A DNA stretch of 64,000 nt from an uncultured bacterium (GCA_948964545.1 CAREDV010000001.1:434001-498000), one strand, 5' to 3'; positions 7,688 through 17,499 are shown, numbered from the stretch's first letter. Notes: generated by a model not told the origin, from the sequence alone. Numbers and translations: made by a program.

Positions 7688-9526
7688 ATGGGTGACGGTG
7701 TAAATTTTAGTTTTAATAAAGGGCAAAAGCTTAATATCACGAAGTCAGACGGAGTTTCCAGTGAAGAATTATTGAAAAGAGATGGGATTTCTTCTCAACA
7801 AAAAGCTCTTTTGCAATCAATTTTCAAGAAGTATGATAACGGCGATGGCATATTGACAGCAGAAGAATATACTGCACTTCAGTCAGATTTGGTAACTTTT
7901 GCAAAAGATGATAATCTTGGCGGTCGTGAATTGAAACGTTTTAATGAACAAAAACTTGGTGTAGACAAAAATGCCTATAGTATGGAAGATTTGCAGACTG
8001 TTATTGGCATGATGGTTGATGGTAAAGATGGTGTTAAAACAAATGAAGATGGAACTGTTGATGTTGTCGCTTTTTTAGAAAATGGCGGTAAGTGTACTGC
8101 TACATATATGCCAGTTGATGACCCAGCGGATTCAGGTAAAAAAACATTAAGACTTTCTTATGAATATATTGAAAATGGTGATAAAATAACGAAAATAGAA
8201 TATAGAGACGGTGATAGAAATAAAATATCAAAATCTTATGAAAGGCAAGGTGATACTACAACAACTATTACATATGAAGACGATGGAGTAACTGTATTAT
8301 CTAAAAAGCGAGTAACGGGTACAGTTGTGGAAGAGTTTGATCCATCAAATCTTGACAGAATTACGAAAAGAGAAACGAATAAAGGATCTGGTGTTGTTGA
8401 TACTATAAAATATGAATATGATAATGATGGCAATGTAACAGAAATATATAAAGATGCTGTTCATGGAGATAAACCTGTAAAAACAGTTAAGAAAGATGCT
8501 CAAGGTTCTGTAATTTCTACAACAGAATATGATTACGATGGAGATATTACAACAGAAACTACAACTGTCAGTGATGGAGACCCTACAGTTGTCAGAAAAG
8601 ATAAAGATGGTAATGTTATTCCTGAAACAAGCATTTATGATGTTAAACCTGGTGAAGTATGGTACAATATTGTTGCGGCAAAATATAATATCAGTGACCA
8701 TAAGACAATAATGAACATTGTGCACCAATTGAAAGATGCTGCAGGTATAGATTATAAATCTACAAAAATGCCTTCTCAGCTAACTTTGCCTAACGAAGTT
8801 ACTGTTGGTGAGCAGAAATTTACTTTGAATGTGGAAGCTGCAGCTAATCCTGACCTTGTGAGAACAACACCTCCACCTCCTCCAGCAGATGAAGTTGTTG
8901 CGCAAGATCCGAATCCTCCTTCAAGATATACAACTCCTCCTGAAAAATTATCTTCAGTAATAATACCAACTGTTCCGCCTATGTCTGATAGTGTAACTGG
9001 AAAACGTTTGCAGAATGTTGATGCATTAATGGCAGATAAAACAATATATAATTCTGATGGTACAAAGACATATTATGACTCAGAAGGTCGTATATCTTAT
9101 GAGTTGGATGCACAGGATCGCATGAAATATAGTGTTTATAGGAACTATTATGTTGAGTATGAATATGGAATATTAATGGGAGATAATCAAACTCGTAAAA
9201 TTTATAGAAACTTTGACGGTACTGTGAGAAAATTTGAAGATTATGAATACGATTTTGCAGGCAATGTAACTCGAGGTATTTACAGAGATGAGCAAGGTAA
9301 AATTATTGAATATGTCGACAATTTATACGATGCCAAAGGAAATCGATATCGAGAGGTAACTAGAGATGCAAACGGTAATGTGAAGGATTATGCGGATTTT
9401 GAGTATGATTCAGGCGGTGAAGAAACTAGAGCTGTGTATAGAAATCCTGATGGTACAATAGATTACTATATTAACTGGGATGATGCTAAATGTCGAAATC
9501 CTGACGGAACATTGCAAGAAGAATAA
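7688..9526 (+). CDS. EF-hand / LysM-like / YD-repeat protein without signal peptide
   Basis: 612 residues. The N-terminus (GVNFSFNKGQ) is polar and lacks a signal peptide. An EF-hand-like calcium loop, DNGDGILTAEEY, sits near residues 50-61. Residues 150-310 carry YD-like strands (YEYIENGDKITKIEY, YEYDNDGNVTEIY). A LysM-like segment follows near residues 320-375 (KPGEVWYNIVAAKYNI). A Pro-rich linker (TTPPPPPADE) leads to a second block of YD-like repeats to the C-terminus (YRDEQGKIIEYVDN, TRDANGNVKDYADF). The RBS AAAGGA precedes the ATG. The combination suggests a wall-associated or exported protein, but the export route is unclear. Confidence 0.75.
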   Translation: MGDGVNFSFNKGQKLNITKSDGVSSEELLKRDGISSQQKALLQSIFKKYDNGDGILTAEEYTALQSDLVTFAKDDNLGGRELKRFNEQKLGVDKNAYSMEDLQTVIGMMVDGKDGVKTNEDGTVDVVAFLENGGKCTATYMPVDDPADSGKKTLRLSYEYIENGDKITKIEYRDGDRNKISKSYERQGDTTTTITYEDDGVTVLSKKRVTGTVVEEFDPSNLDRITKRETNKGSGVVDTIKYEYDNDGNVTEIYKDAVHGDKPVKTVKKDAQGSVISTTEYDYDGDITTETTTVSDGDPTVVRKDKDGNVIPETSIYDVKPGEVWYNIVAAKYNISDHKTIMNIVHQLKDAAGIDYKSTKMPSQLTLPNEVTVGEQKFTLNVEAAANPDLVRTTPPPPPADEVVAQDPNPPSRYTTPPEKLSSVIIPTVPPMSDSVTGKRLQNVDALMADKTIYNSDGTKTYYDSEGRISYELDAQDRMKYSVYRNYYVEYEYGILMGDNQTRKIYRNFDGTVRKFEDYEYDFAGNVTRGIYRDEQGKIIEYVDNLYDAKGNRYREVTRDANGNVKDYADFEYDSGGEETRAVYRNPDGTIDYYINWDDAKCRNPDGTLQEE

Positions 9527-9553
9527 AAAATCCCTCTTAGGAGGGATTTTTTT
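9527..9553 (+). terminator. Rho-independent terminator
   Basis: AAAATCCCTC-TTA-GGAGGGATTTTTTT immediately after the stop codon of the EF-hand/LysM gene. The -10 box of the next gene lies 5 bases beyond it. Confidence 0.9.
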
Positions 9554-9557
9554 ATGT

Positions 9558-9563
9558 TATAAT
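9558..9563 (+). promoter_or_regulatory. -10 box of leaderless AsmA-like gene
   Basis: A perfect TATAAT ending six bases before the ATG at 9570, directly downstream of the preceding terminator. No good -35 box; the upstream sequence is the terminator stem. Confidence 0.6.
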
Positions 9564-9569
9564 TTCATT

Positions 9570-12350
9570 ATGAAGTTAGCAAAAAGATTTACAATTGGAA
9601 TTATTGCGGGAGCGGCTGTACTGGGATATCTTCCGTTCGCTATGTATTTGAATGTTTTGCCTTGGGCTGTGTCGAATCCAAATGCAATCAGTTTTGTGGA
9701 AAAAACCCTAAAAGATACAATGGGGTTGGAATTAAGTATTAAAAACCCTGTATTAAAAACATCACTTTCGCCTGATATTGAATTCAAAGTTGATGAATTG
9801 TCACTTGTTAATAAGGGTGCAAATCTCTTGCAAGTAGACAAATTCGACACGGCAATTTCGTTTAAAGAAGTTTTTGCCAAAAATATCGTTATCAATAAGC
9901 TCGGCGCAGATTATATTTTTGCAGATATTAACAAGCTCTCGACACTTGCGCAGGGCGAACAGAGTGAACCGCAAAAATCTGATTGGAATTTTGATTTTTA
10001 TGATTCGATTTTGTATGTTAAAAAATCTTTGTTTTTATACAAGGTTGAACCATCAACTTATGTTTCTTTAAAAGCCGATGATATAAGTATTGATAATACG
10101 CAAAAAGCTTTGCGCTACGTGCATTTTAATATCACTTCCGATATCAAAAAAGGTTCTGACAAAGTTCATTTTAATATTGCAGACCAAAACACAGTGTACA
10201 TAAAAGATAAAGCATTATGGGTTGATAAATGTTATTTGGTATTCAACAAATCAAAAATATTTTTTAATGCAAAATCAGATAAAAACAGCAAGTTTAATCT
10301 AGAAGTTTTTTCAGACAGAATTGATATGGCAGATGTCCTTGCTTTAATTAATTCGGGACTTGTTGAAAACAATCTGAATGAACCTCTCGCGTTTTTTAAA
10401 GATTTGAAAGGAAGTTTCAACTTTAATATAAAACTTTCAAACAATGATTTGAACGGTGTTGTAAATCTCAATAACTTTACGGGTAAAATTGTTCCGATTG
10501 CAGATATTCCAGTCCGCCTTGAAAAAGGTAAGATTGTGATGACTAAAGATGAAATTACTCTTGAGGATTTTGAGGGTGTTTATAACAACCGCGATGAAAA
10601 CAAAATTACAATGGAAGGTTCTGTTAAAGATTACCTAAAATCCATTGATACAAATATTGTTGCGCGTGCTGTTGTGACAAACGATTTTGCGCAGAACTAT
10701 ATGTCGAAAATCCTTGGAATCCCTGTTGAATTGACGGGCGGTTCGACTAAAACAAGACTTGATATTACATCTATCAATAATAAAATTGATTTAAAATGGT
10801 TGTTTGGGCTTAAAAGCGGTCAGGATATTTTGCTTGACGGGGCTTCTTTAACCCCTGCGAGCTACAGAAGAATGCTTAAGGCTGATATGCATTTTGAGGA
10901 TATGCTGCTTAATCTAAAATCAATTGATTATTATATTGCACCTGACAATCTTGATAAAGAAAAGCGTGCTAAAATTCAGCCTGTATTAAAGCTTGCTGGA
11001 AATATAGACTGCTCAAAAGAAATTCCTGATATAAAAAATATGGGATTTGAGATTCCAAATCCGCTGCCGAGCGAATTTTTAAACGTATTTATGGGGCAGA
11101 AACTCTTTAAAGGCGGTAAAATTGCAGGTAAGATGGAATATATTAACACAGGCAAATACCCCTATCTTGACGGCAGACTTACTATGGATGAGGTTAGAAT
11201 TCCGTCGCAGAGAGTTTTCTTAAAACATGGCGAAATGAATACTCAAAACGGGCTTTTAAATCTTGCCGCTGACGGCAGATACAGACGTTCAGCTTACGAT
11301 TTTGACGGAAGTTTAATTAATGAGATAAAATTGCCGATTGTGGTTAAAAATATCAACTTAACTGTTGATGATATTGATGTTGAAAAATTTATCGCATCTG
11401 CAAACAATCAGAGTTCTGAGATAAACACAAATGAAAAACTTGATTTGACCCCGTCAGGAACGGCAAAAGACGACGATGACGACACTCCGACTTTTGATGT
11501 TGGAAGTTTTATTGTAGAAGATTGTGTTTTGCATATTCTAAAAGGTCATTATAAAGATATTAATTTTAATGATGTAAAAGCGAGCTTAACGCTTGATAAA
11601 AACGGTGTTTTGAATATGTTTTCAAACAAATTTGAAATTGCAGAGGGGCATTCATCAGCAAAAATCAACTGCGATTTGAAAAAACATAAGTATTCAGTTA
11701 GATTGGGTATAAAAGAAGTTGATTCAGACCTTATGGCATCAACTATTCTTCAGTTGAAAAAGGAAATTACGGGCAAGGCAAGCGGGCTTATTGAACTTAA
11801 TACTGACGATTCTATGAAACTTAACGGTTCTATTAAATTCCTTGTTGAAAACGGTACTATTCAAAAAGTCGGACTTGTTGAGTATGTTTTGAAATTTGCA
11901 TCACTTTTCAGAAACCCTGTTGCAACTATCAGCCCATCAATATTTTCTGATTTGGTAAATATCCCCGAGGGTAATTTTGATAAAATTACTGGTGTGCTTG
12001 ATATTAAAGATAATGTTATTGAGAGTATGAGGATAAAATCCGCTTCACCGCAGCTTGCGGCATATATTGCAGGAAAATATAATCTTGAAAACGGCGATGC
12101 TGCATTGAGAATTTATACAAAATTCAGCAGTAAGAATAAGGGTTTTGCAGGTGCGTTGAGAAATGTTTCTTTGAACAGTCTTGCAAACAGAATGCCAATG
12201 AACACAAGAAACGATGCACATTATTACGAAGCTGAATTATCACAGCTTCCTGACCTGGAAGATGAGCGCGGTGCTCAAATATTTATGACAAAAGTCGACG
12301 GAGATGTTGAACATAATAACTTTATTTCGTCATTGAAAAAGTTAAAATAA
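9570..12350 (+). CDS. AsmA-family envelope protein
   Basis: 926 residues when started at 9570 (MKLAKRFTIGIIAG). A longer frame from 9480 is rejected because it runs through the previous gene and its terminator, and a TATAAT lies six bases before 9570. One N-terminal membrane anchor (about residues 8-28) is followed by a long beta-rich region typical of AsmA/TamB-like bridge proteins. The C-terminal third resembles AsmA_2-type domains (GSIKFLVENGTIQKVGLVEY; VLDIKDNVIESMRIKS). Such proteins are implicated in phospholipid transport and outer-membrane homeostasis. It is followed 10 bases later by the dxs-like gene. Confidence 0.8.
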   Translation: MKLAKRFTIGIIAGAAVLGYLPFAMYLNVLPWAVSNPNAISFVEKTLKDTMGLELSIKNPVLKTSLSPDIEFKVDELSLVNKGANLLQVDKFDTAISFKEVFAKNIVINKLGADYIFADINKLSTLAQGEQSEPQKSDWNFDFYDSILYVKKSLFLYKVEPSTYVSLKADDISIDNTQKALRYVHFNITSDIKKGSDKVHFNIADQNTVYIKDKALWVDKCYLVFNKSKIFFNAKSDKNSKFNLEVFSDRIDMADVLALINSGLVENNLNEPLAFFKDLKGSFNFNIKLSNNDLNGVVNLNNFTGKIVPIADIPVRLEKGKIVMTKDEITLEDFEGVYNNRDENKITMEGSVKDYLKSIDTNIVARAVVTNDFAQNYMSKILGIPVELTGGSTKTRLDITSINNKIDLKWLFGLKSGQDILLDGASLTPASYRRMLKADMHFEDMLLNLKSIDYYIAPDNLDKEKRAKIQPVLKLAGNIDCSKEIPDIKNMGFEIPNPLPSEFLNVFMGQKLFKGGKIAGKMEYINTGKYPYLDGRLTMDEVRIPSQRVFLKHGEMNTQNGLLNLAADGRYRRSAYDFDGSLINEIKLPIVVKNINLTVDDIDVEKFIASANNQSSEINTNEKLDLTPSGTAKDDDDDTPTFDVGSFIVEDCVLHILKGHYKDINFNDVKASLTLDKNGVLNMFSNKFEIAEGHSSAKINCDLKKHKYSVRLGIKEVDSDLMASTILQLKKEITGKASGLIELNTDDSMKLNGSIKFLVENGTIQKVGLVEYVLKFASLFRNPVATISPSIFSDLVNIPEGNFDKITGVLDIKDNVIESMRIKSASPQLAAYIAGKYNLENGDAALRIYTKFSSKNKGFAGALRNVSLNSLANRMPMNTRNDAHYYEAELSQLPDLEDERGAQIFMTKVDGDVEHNNFISSLKKLK

Positions 12351-12359
12351 GGAGAAAGT

Positions 12360-14093
12360 ATGATATTAGATAGAGTTAATACGCCTGATGATGTTAAGAA
12401 ATTATCATTTGGAGAAATGGAAGCTCTAGCGGGTGAAATCAGAGAACTTATTATAAAAAAAGTTAATACAACAGGCGGTCACATGGGACCGAATCTTGGC
12501 GCTGTTGAAGCAGAGATTGCAATGCATTATGTTTTCAATTCACCTATTGATAAAATTGTGTTTGATGTTTCTCACCAGTGTTATCCGCATAAGATTTTGA
12601 CAGGTAGAAAAGATGGTTTTACTAACCCTGATAATTATCTTGTTTATACAGGTTATACTGCACCTGAGGAAAGCGAACACGATTTGTTCAAAGTCGGTCA
12701 TACTTCAACTTCTGTATCTTTGGCATGCGGTGTTGCAAAAGCCAGAGATTTAAAAGGCGAAAAAGGCAATGTAATAGCATTTATCGGCGACGGCTCATTG
12801 AGCGGCGGCGAAGCTTTAGAGGGTTTGGATAATGCAGGCTCTATGGACAGCAATTTAATAATTATTGTTAACGACAATGATATGTCAATTGCAGAAAACC
12901 ACGGCGGACTTTATGCTAATCTTAAACTTTTAAGACAAACAAACGGTCAAGCGGAATGCAATTTCTTTAAATCGCTGGGATTTGAATATTATTACGTTAA
13001 CGAGGGCAACAATGTTGAAAAACTAGTCGAGGCATTTAAAAAAGTTAAAGATATAAATCATCCTGTAGTTGTTCATATCAGAACAGTTAAAGGATGCGGA
13101 CTTGAAGTTGCAGAACAGAATAAAGAAGCTTTCCACTGGATTCTGCCGGGAACTTTGGATGAAAATAAAGAACCCGTTGAATTTGTTGAAAATTACACAT
13201 CTCTTACACGTCAATATATTTTAGACAAAACAAAAAATGATAAAACGGTAATTGCTGTTAATGCAGGAACTCCTGGGGTATTCGGGTTTGACAAAGAATT
13301 CAGAAACACTCTCGGCAGACAATATACAGATGTAGGTATTGCGGAAGAACATGCGGTTGCATACTGCTCGGCTCTCGCAACTTGCGGTGCTAAACCGATT
13401 TTTGCCGTTATGAGTTCGTTTATTCAAAGAACTTATGACCAGATGTCGCAGGATTTGTGTCTTAACAATTCACCTGCAACTATACTTGTATACTGGGGCG
13501 GAATTTCGGGAGCTGATGCGACACATTTGTGCACATTTGATATTCCGTTAATTTCTAATATTCCGAATATGGTTTATCTTGCTCCAACCAATAAGGAAGA
13601 ATATCTTGCAATGCTTGATTGGTCTTTGAAACAGACTGAAAAACCAGTTGCAATAAGAGTGCCTAATGTTGAGTTTATATCAACGGGAGTTGAGGATAAA
13701 ACTGATTATTCTGTTGTTAAATTTAAAGTTGTTGAGGAAGGTGAGAAAGTTGCAATTATTGCTTTAGGAAACTTTTTTGAACTTGGCAGAGAGGTTAAAA
13801 AAGCGCTTGGAATTAATGCAACTCTCATTAATCCTTGTTTTATGACAGATATTGATGAGGAATTATTGGAAAGTTTAAAAGCAAATCACTCTGTTGTGGT
13901 AACACTTGAGGACGGTGAGCTTGACGGCGGATTTGGCGAAAAGATTACAAGATTTTATGGAAATTCTGATATGAAAGTGCTTAATTACGGCGCTAAAAAA
14001 GAGTTTACAGACAGAGTGCCTTTAGATGAACTTTATAGAAAGTATCGCCTAACAAAAGAACAAATTGCAGAAGATATTATGAAAGGAATATAG
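12360..14093 (+). CDS. dxs: 1-deoxy-D-xylulose-5-phosphate synthase (short DXS-like transketolase)
   Basis: 577 residues, about 50 shorter than usual DXS. DXS joins pyruvate and glyceraldehyde-3-P with thiamine diphosphate to start the MEP isoprenoid pathway. Visible: GGHMGPNLG (H41, catalytic His region), FDVSHQCYPHKILTGR (about 68-83, strongly DXS-like), the ThDP/Mg motif GDGSLSGG through NDND (143-173), and DVGIAEEHA, holding the Glu that activates the cofactor. The RBS AAGGAG precedes the ATG. It lies between an asmA-like gene and ilvE, the latter 3 bases away. The 3' end of ispG at the right edge suggests a MEP pathway. A paralogous transketolase-like role is possible because of the short length. 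Confidence 0.78.
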   Translation: MILDRVNTPDDVKKLSFGEMEALAGEIRELIIKKVNTTGGHMGPNLGAVEAEIAMHYVFNSPIDKIVFDVSHQCYPHKILTGRKDGFTNPDNYLVYTGYTAPEESEHDLFKVGHTSTSVSLACGVAKARDLKGEKGNVIAFIGDGSLSGGEALEGLDNAGSMDSNLIIIVNDNDMSIAENHGGLYANLKLLRQTNGQAECNFFKSLGFEYYYVNEGNNVEKLVEAFKKVKDINHPVVVHIRTVKGCGLEVAEQNKEAFHWILPGTLDENKEPVEFVENYTSLTRQYILDKTKNDKTVIAVNAGTPGVFGFDKEFRNTLGRQYTDVGIAEEHAVAYCSALATCGAKPIFAVMSSFIQRTYDQMSQDLCLNNSPATILVYWGGISGADATHLCTFDIPLISNIPNMVYLAPTNKEEYLAMLDWSLKQTEKPVAIRVPNVEFISTGVEDKTDYSVVKFKVVEEGEKVAIIALGNFFELGREVKKALGINATLINPCFMTDIDEELLESLKANHSVVVTLEDGELDGGFGEKITRFYGNSDMKVLNYGAKKEFTDRVPLDELYRKYRLTKEQIAEDIMKGI

Positions 14094-14096
14094 AGT

Positions 14097-15113
14097 ATGG
14101 TAAAAGATATTGACTGGAGCAGTTTGGGTTTTGGTTATGTAAAAACCGATTACAGATATGTTTCAAATTTTAAAAACGGTAAATGGGATGACGGAGCTTT
14201 AATAACTGATGAAACGGTTACACTTCATGAAAGTGCAGGCGTTTTGCAATATGCTCAGACTTGTTTTGAGGGGATGAAAGCTTATAGAACGGTTGACGGA
14301 AAAGTCGTCTGCTTTAGGCCAGATTTAAATGCACAAAGAATGGCAGATACATGTGAAAGATTGGAAATGGCAGTTTTTCCGAAAGATAGATTTATTGATG
14401 CGGTTGAAAAGGTTGTAAAAGCTAATTTGGATTTTGTTCCGCCTTATGGTTCAGGTGCATCCTTATACTTAAGACCTTATATGTTTGGGTCTAACGCGGT
14501 AATAGGTGTTAAGCCCGCAGAAGAATTCCAGTTCAGAATTTTTGCAACACCTGTCGGACCTTATTTTAAAGGCGGGGTGAAACCTATTTCATTGAGAGTT
14601 CCCGATTTTGACAGAGCAGCACCTAGAGGCACTGGTCATATTAAAGCAGGCTTGAACTACGCAATGAGCTTGCACCCGATTGTTGATGCACATAACAACG
14701 GCTTTAATGAAAATATGTACCTTGATTCAAAAACAAGAACAAAAGTTGAAGAAACAGGAGGAGCAAATATTATTTTTGTAACTAAAGATAATACTGTTGT
14801 TACTCCAAAATCTGATACTATATTGCCTTCAATTACAAGACGTTCTTTAATGTATGTTGCAGAACACTATTTGGGACTGAAAGCGGAAGAACGAGAAGTT
14901 TCATATACAGAAGTAAAAGAATTTAAAGAATGTGCACTTTGCGGAACTGCAGCTGTTTTATCACCTGTTGGCAGAGTTGTTAATGGTAATGAGGAAATTG
15001 TATTTGGAATGGATGCAATGGGCGAAATTACCAAAAAACTTTATGATACATTAACAGGAATTCAAATGGGCAGAATTGAAGCTCCAGAAGGCTGGATTAA
15101 GGTTATATCTTAA
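14097..15113 (+). CDS. ilvE: Branched-chain-amino-acid aminotransferase
   Basis: 338 residues, PLP fold type IV, of the longer BCAT subgroup. It interconverts branched-chain 2-oxo acids and Val/Leu/Ile with glutamate. Landmarks: CFEGMKAYRTVDG near residue 58, LYLRPYMFGSN near residue 124, the PLP lysine region GTGHIKAGLNYA near residue 180, and GTAAVLSPVG near residue 283. It starts 3 bases after the dxs-like stop, so it is co-transcribed. It converges with the XRE gene, overlapping by 4 bases. Confidence 0.93.
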   Translation: MVKDIDWSSLGFGYVKTDYRYVSNFKNGKWDDGALITDETVTLHESAGVLQYAQTCFEGMKAYRTVDGKVVCFRPDLNAQRMADTCERLEMAVFPKDRFIDAVEKVVKANLDFVPPYGSGASLYLRPYMFGSNAVIGVKPAEEFQFRIFATPVGPYFKGGVKPISLRVPDFDRAAPRGTGHIKAGLNYAMSLHPIVDAHNNGFNENMYLDSKTRTKVEETGGANIIFVTKDNTVVTPKSDTILPSITRRSLMYVAEHYLGLKAEEREVSYTEVKEFKECALCGTAAVLSPVGRVVNGNEEIVFGMDAMGEITKKLYDTLTGIQMGRIEAPEGWIKVIS

Positions 15114-15424
15114 TCCAAATTTGATAATATAAGATATAAAAACTTGGTATTGTTCTCATCCAACATATCAAGTTTTTTTTGTATTTTCTCTTTTAAATTT
15201 TCTATGCTGTCATAATAATCATTTTCGAAAAGTGATTGTATTGAAACATTTAGTGCTTTTGCTATTTTTTCCAAATTTTCTATAGTCGGAAAACATTGCC
15301 CCATTTCTATTCTTACCATTTGACGAGGGCTAATGTCAGCTAATTCTGCTAATTTTTCTTGTGCTATCTTTTTAGATTTTCTTATGTATCTGATTTTTGC
15401 GCCCAGTAATTCTTTTGTAGACAT
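15110..15424 (-). CDS. XRE-family transcriptional regulator
   Basis: 104 residues from the ATG at 15424, which has AGGAGG four bases upstream; an upstream in-frame ATG would overlap that ribosome site and is rejected. A helix-turn-helix of the Cro/CI type covers about residues 8-62 (IRYIRKSKKIAQEKLAELADIS then RIEMGQCFPTIENLEKIAKALN). A short acidic C-terminal coiled tail (about 65-104) probably serves dimerisation. It is divergent from the pilin-like gene at 15573; three related TATGTCAT sites between them are candidate operators. Ligand unknown. Confidence 0.85.
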   Translation of the reverse strand: MSTKELLGAKIRYIRKSKKIAQEKLAELADISPRQMVRIEMGQCFPTIENLEKIAKALNVSIQSLFENDYYDSIENLKEKIQKKLDMLDENNTKFLYLILSNLD

Positions 15425-15467
15425 ATTTCCTCCTAACAATAGTTTAGTAAATCAGGAGGATATTTAT

Positions 15468-15559
15468 AATGTCATTATTGATATTATAAATCTATTAAGT
15501 GTAATATTATGTCATACATTATGTAATTTTGGGCATATAATTTAAAAATAATGACATAA
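15468..15559. promoter_or_regulatory. Candidate operator sites between XRE regulator and pilin-like gene
   Basis: AATGTCATTATT at 15468-15479, ATTATGTCAT at 15506-15515 and its reverse complement ATGACATAA at 15551-15559. Three related half-sites in a 100-base divergent region suggest binding by the adjacent regulator. Confidence 0.4.
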
Positions 15560-15572
15560 AAAGGCAGGATAT

Positions 15573-16298
15573 ATGAAAACAGGTTTTACTTTGGCAGAGG
15601 TTCTTATTACTCTTGGTATTATTGGTGTAGTTGCGGCATTAACTATTCCTAACCTGATTGCAAATTATCAAGAGAAGGTATATATTTCTAAAGCCAGAAA
15701 AGCTTACTATACTCTAGAACAAGCATTTAAGTATGCAATTGCAGATTATGGTCAGGTTAATGATTGGCCTGTAAATCATGATTACTATGGTTCTGCAGGC
15801 AGGGATGAAGAAATGACACAAATTATTTTGCCATATATAAATGGGGTTATAAAAACTTGTACTGGGGATGCGCAATGGAATTCGAAATATTGTTTTTCGA
15901 CTAAATATACAACTCCAAAAGGAGATAATGCACCTTATTGGTTGAATAAAAAGACTTTGTTTATGTTAAAGGATGGGTCATCTTATAGTATAAATACAAC
16001 TGTTGATGGCAGATGGTGTGTAAATAGTACAACTGATTATGGAAATCATTGCGGTATTATTACTGTTGACACTACTGGGCCATCTGGTCCTAATGTAGCT
16101 GGGAAAGATTATATTAATTTTATTATAACGAAAAACGGAGTGTTACCAATAGGTAAGGGCAGACTCACACACTCATTTGAAAAAGGCTGCTTAGAACTTT
16201 TTTATAATTGTACTGCTTGGATAATTTATAACGATAACATGGATTATTTGCACTGCCCTGAAAAACTAGGGTGGAACAAAGCATCAAGCTGTAAATAA
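15573..16298 (+). CDS. Pilin-like protein with class III (prepilin) signal
   Basis: 241 residues. The N-terminus MKTG-FTLAEVLITLGIIGVVAALT is a prepilin signal cleaved after Gly4 by a PilD-type peptidase, leaving N-methyl-Phe. The hydrophobic helix continues into a coiled segment (KARKAYYTLEQAFKYA). The globular part has paired cysteines and a VDTTGPSGPNVAGKDYINF motif near residue 165. The same motif is found in the second pilin-like protein (45435), so they are paralogues. No pilus assembly gene is adjacent; function could be type IV pilus, pseudopilus or DNA uptake (comEC is in the window). RBS is weak (GGCAGG). Confidence 0.85.
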   Translation: MKTGFTLAEVLITLGIIGVVAALTIPNLIANYQEKVYISKARKAYYTLEQAFKYAIADYGQVNDWPVNHDYYGSAGRDEEMTQIILPYINGVIKTCTGDAQWNSKYCFSTKYTTPKGDNAPYWLNKKTLFMLKDGSSYSINTTVDGRWCVNSTTDYGNHCGIITVDTTGPSGPNVAGKDYINFIITKNGVLPIGKGRLTHSFEKGCLELFYNCTAWIIYNDNMDYLHCPEKLGWNKASSCK

Positions 16299-16302
16299 AA
16301 AA

Positions 16303-17499
16303 TCATAACGCAATCTGTGTTCCGACGATAATTCTATGGCTGTCGGGCGACGCTTGATTTTGACAGAACACGTAATTAAGGATAAGTTTCAGGGCTTGTC
16401 CTTTTATGTAATAATTAATTCCTGCTGTGTATTCGCGTCTGTTGTTATTGCTGATTGATTTGTCGGGGTCAAATTCGTCGTAACGTAATATAGCTTCAAG
16501 CTTTTTGGTTATGTGATAACCTATTGTGGCATACCAGCCCTGGCGTTTTTTATTGGTAAGTCCGTCACCGCCGTTTGAACCGTCAGAATTTGCATATTCT
16601 GCTCTCATCCATAGCTTTTTGTATTCGTAACCTACGTAAGCACCTGCAACAAAGTAATCTGTAGAATGTTTTTTACCTGATACAATACCGCCCCCTGTAA
16701 CAAGTTTTCCATATTTTCCATTGGTTTTACCGAGCGGTTTAAGGTTTACCCAGCCGTCAAATTCCGCACCGGGGAAAAATTCTCTAAAATATGTATCTGA
16801 ACTGTATCCGCCAAAATCGTAATCAACAAGTGAATAATCTCCGCGAACTCTTACACCGAATTTTCTTGCATTTCCAAGATTTCTTGAAATTTGTGAACGG
16901 CTTACCAGGGGTAATGTATAAGGAGATTGTGCCCCCTCAATTCCTACACCAGGACGGGAGTTTCCGACAAGAATAGTGTGATGCGGAATTCTGTGGGTTT
17001 CTACGTAAAAATCCTGTATAAACTGCTGGAAAAATCCTCTGGCATGGGTCGGGGTCGGGTCAAGCATAATTCTGAAATCTTCTTTGCCGCCTCTGAATTT
17101 ACCGTCAATAAGAGCGTTTATAAGTCCGACTCTGAAATTATTATCAGTGTCGCCTTCATCAAAATTTGTGCTGTTATTCATCTGAATAACGCTCCACAAG
17201 TGTAAACTTTCAATTGGGCCTTTTTCAAATGTATGTGTTAGAGGTTCTTTTAAAAGACATGATGGAACGTTAGTATTTTCAATCTGAAGGTTATAAACAT
17301 TGTGAGCATTTTTATAAAGCTCATCATAAAATTTTGTATGATGGTGAACAGAACTGTCTAAAGGAGCTTCAATCGGTTCTTCGACAGTTGCACCGCTTTC
17401 AAAAAGAGGTGTTTCTTCCAGCAAAATTTCTTCCTCGGCGTAGACCGAGGAAGAAATTAGCAATAATATTAACAGTATTCTCTTAATTGTTGTGATCAT
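16303..17499 (-). CDS. Outer-membrane porin-like beta-barrel protein
   Basis: 398 residues with a signal peptide (MITTIKRILLILLLISSSVYA, cleaved near 21). An acidic linker and then a barrel with alternating hydrophobic strands follow. Examples are YFVAGAYVGYEYKKLWMRAEYA, GWYATIGYHITKKLEAILRYDEFDPD and REYTAGINYYIKGQALKLILNY, ending in VGTQIAL. This resembles phosphate-selective porin (OprO/P) C-terminal regions. It starts 17 bases before the end of focA in another frame, so the two are coupled. Likely conducts small anions through the outer membrane; specificity unknown. Confidence 0.75.
   Translation of the reverse strand: MITTIKRILLILLLISSSVYAEEEILLEETPLFESGATVEEPIEAPLDSSVHHHTKFYDELYKNAHNVYNLQIENTNVPSCLLKEPLTHTFEKGPIESLHLWSVIQMNNSTNFDEGDTDNNFRVGLINALIDGKFRGGKEDFRIMLDPTPTHARGFFQQFIQDFYVETHRIPHHTILVGNSRPGVGIEGAQSPYTLPLVSRSQISRNLGNARKFGVRVRGDYSLVDYDFGGYSSDTYFREFFPGAEFDGWVNLKPLGKTNGKYGKLVTGGGIVSGKKHSTDYFVAGAYVGYEYKKLWMRAEYANSDGSNGGDGLTNKKRQGWYATIGYHITKKLEAILRYDEFDPDKSISNNNRREYTAGINYYIKGQALKLILNYVFCQNQASPDSHRIIVGTQIAL

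Noticed and set aside
9480..9569. Upstream extension of the AsmA-like gene to 9480
   Set aside because: The extension overlaps the previous gene and its terminator; TATAAT lies six bases before the ATG at 9570.
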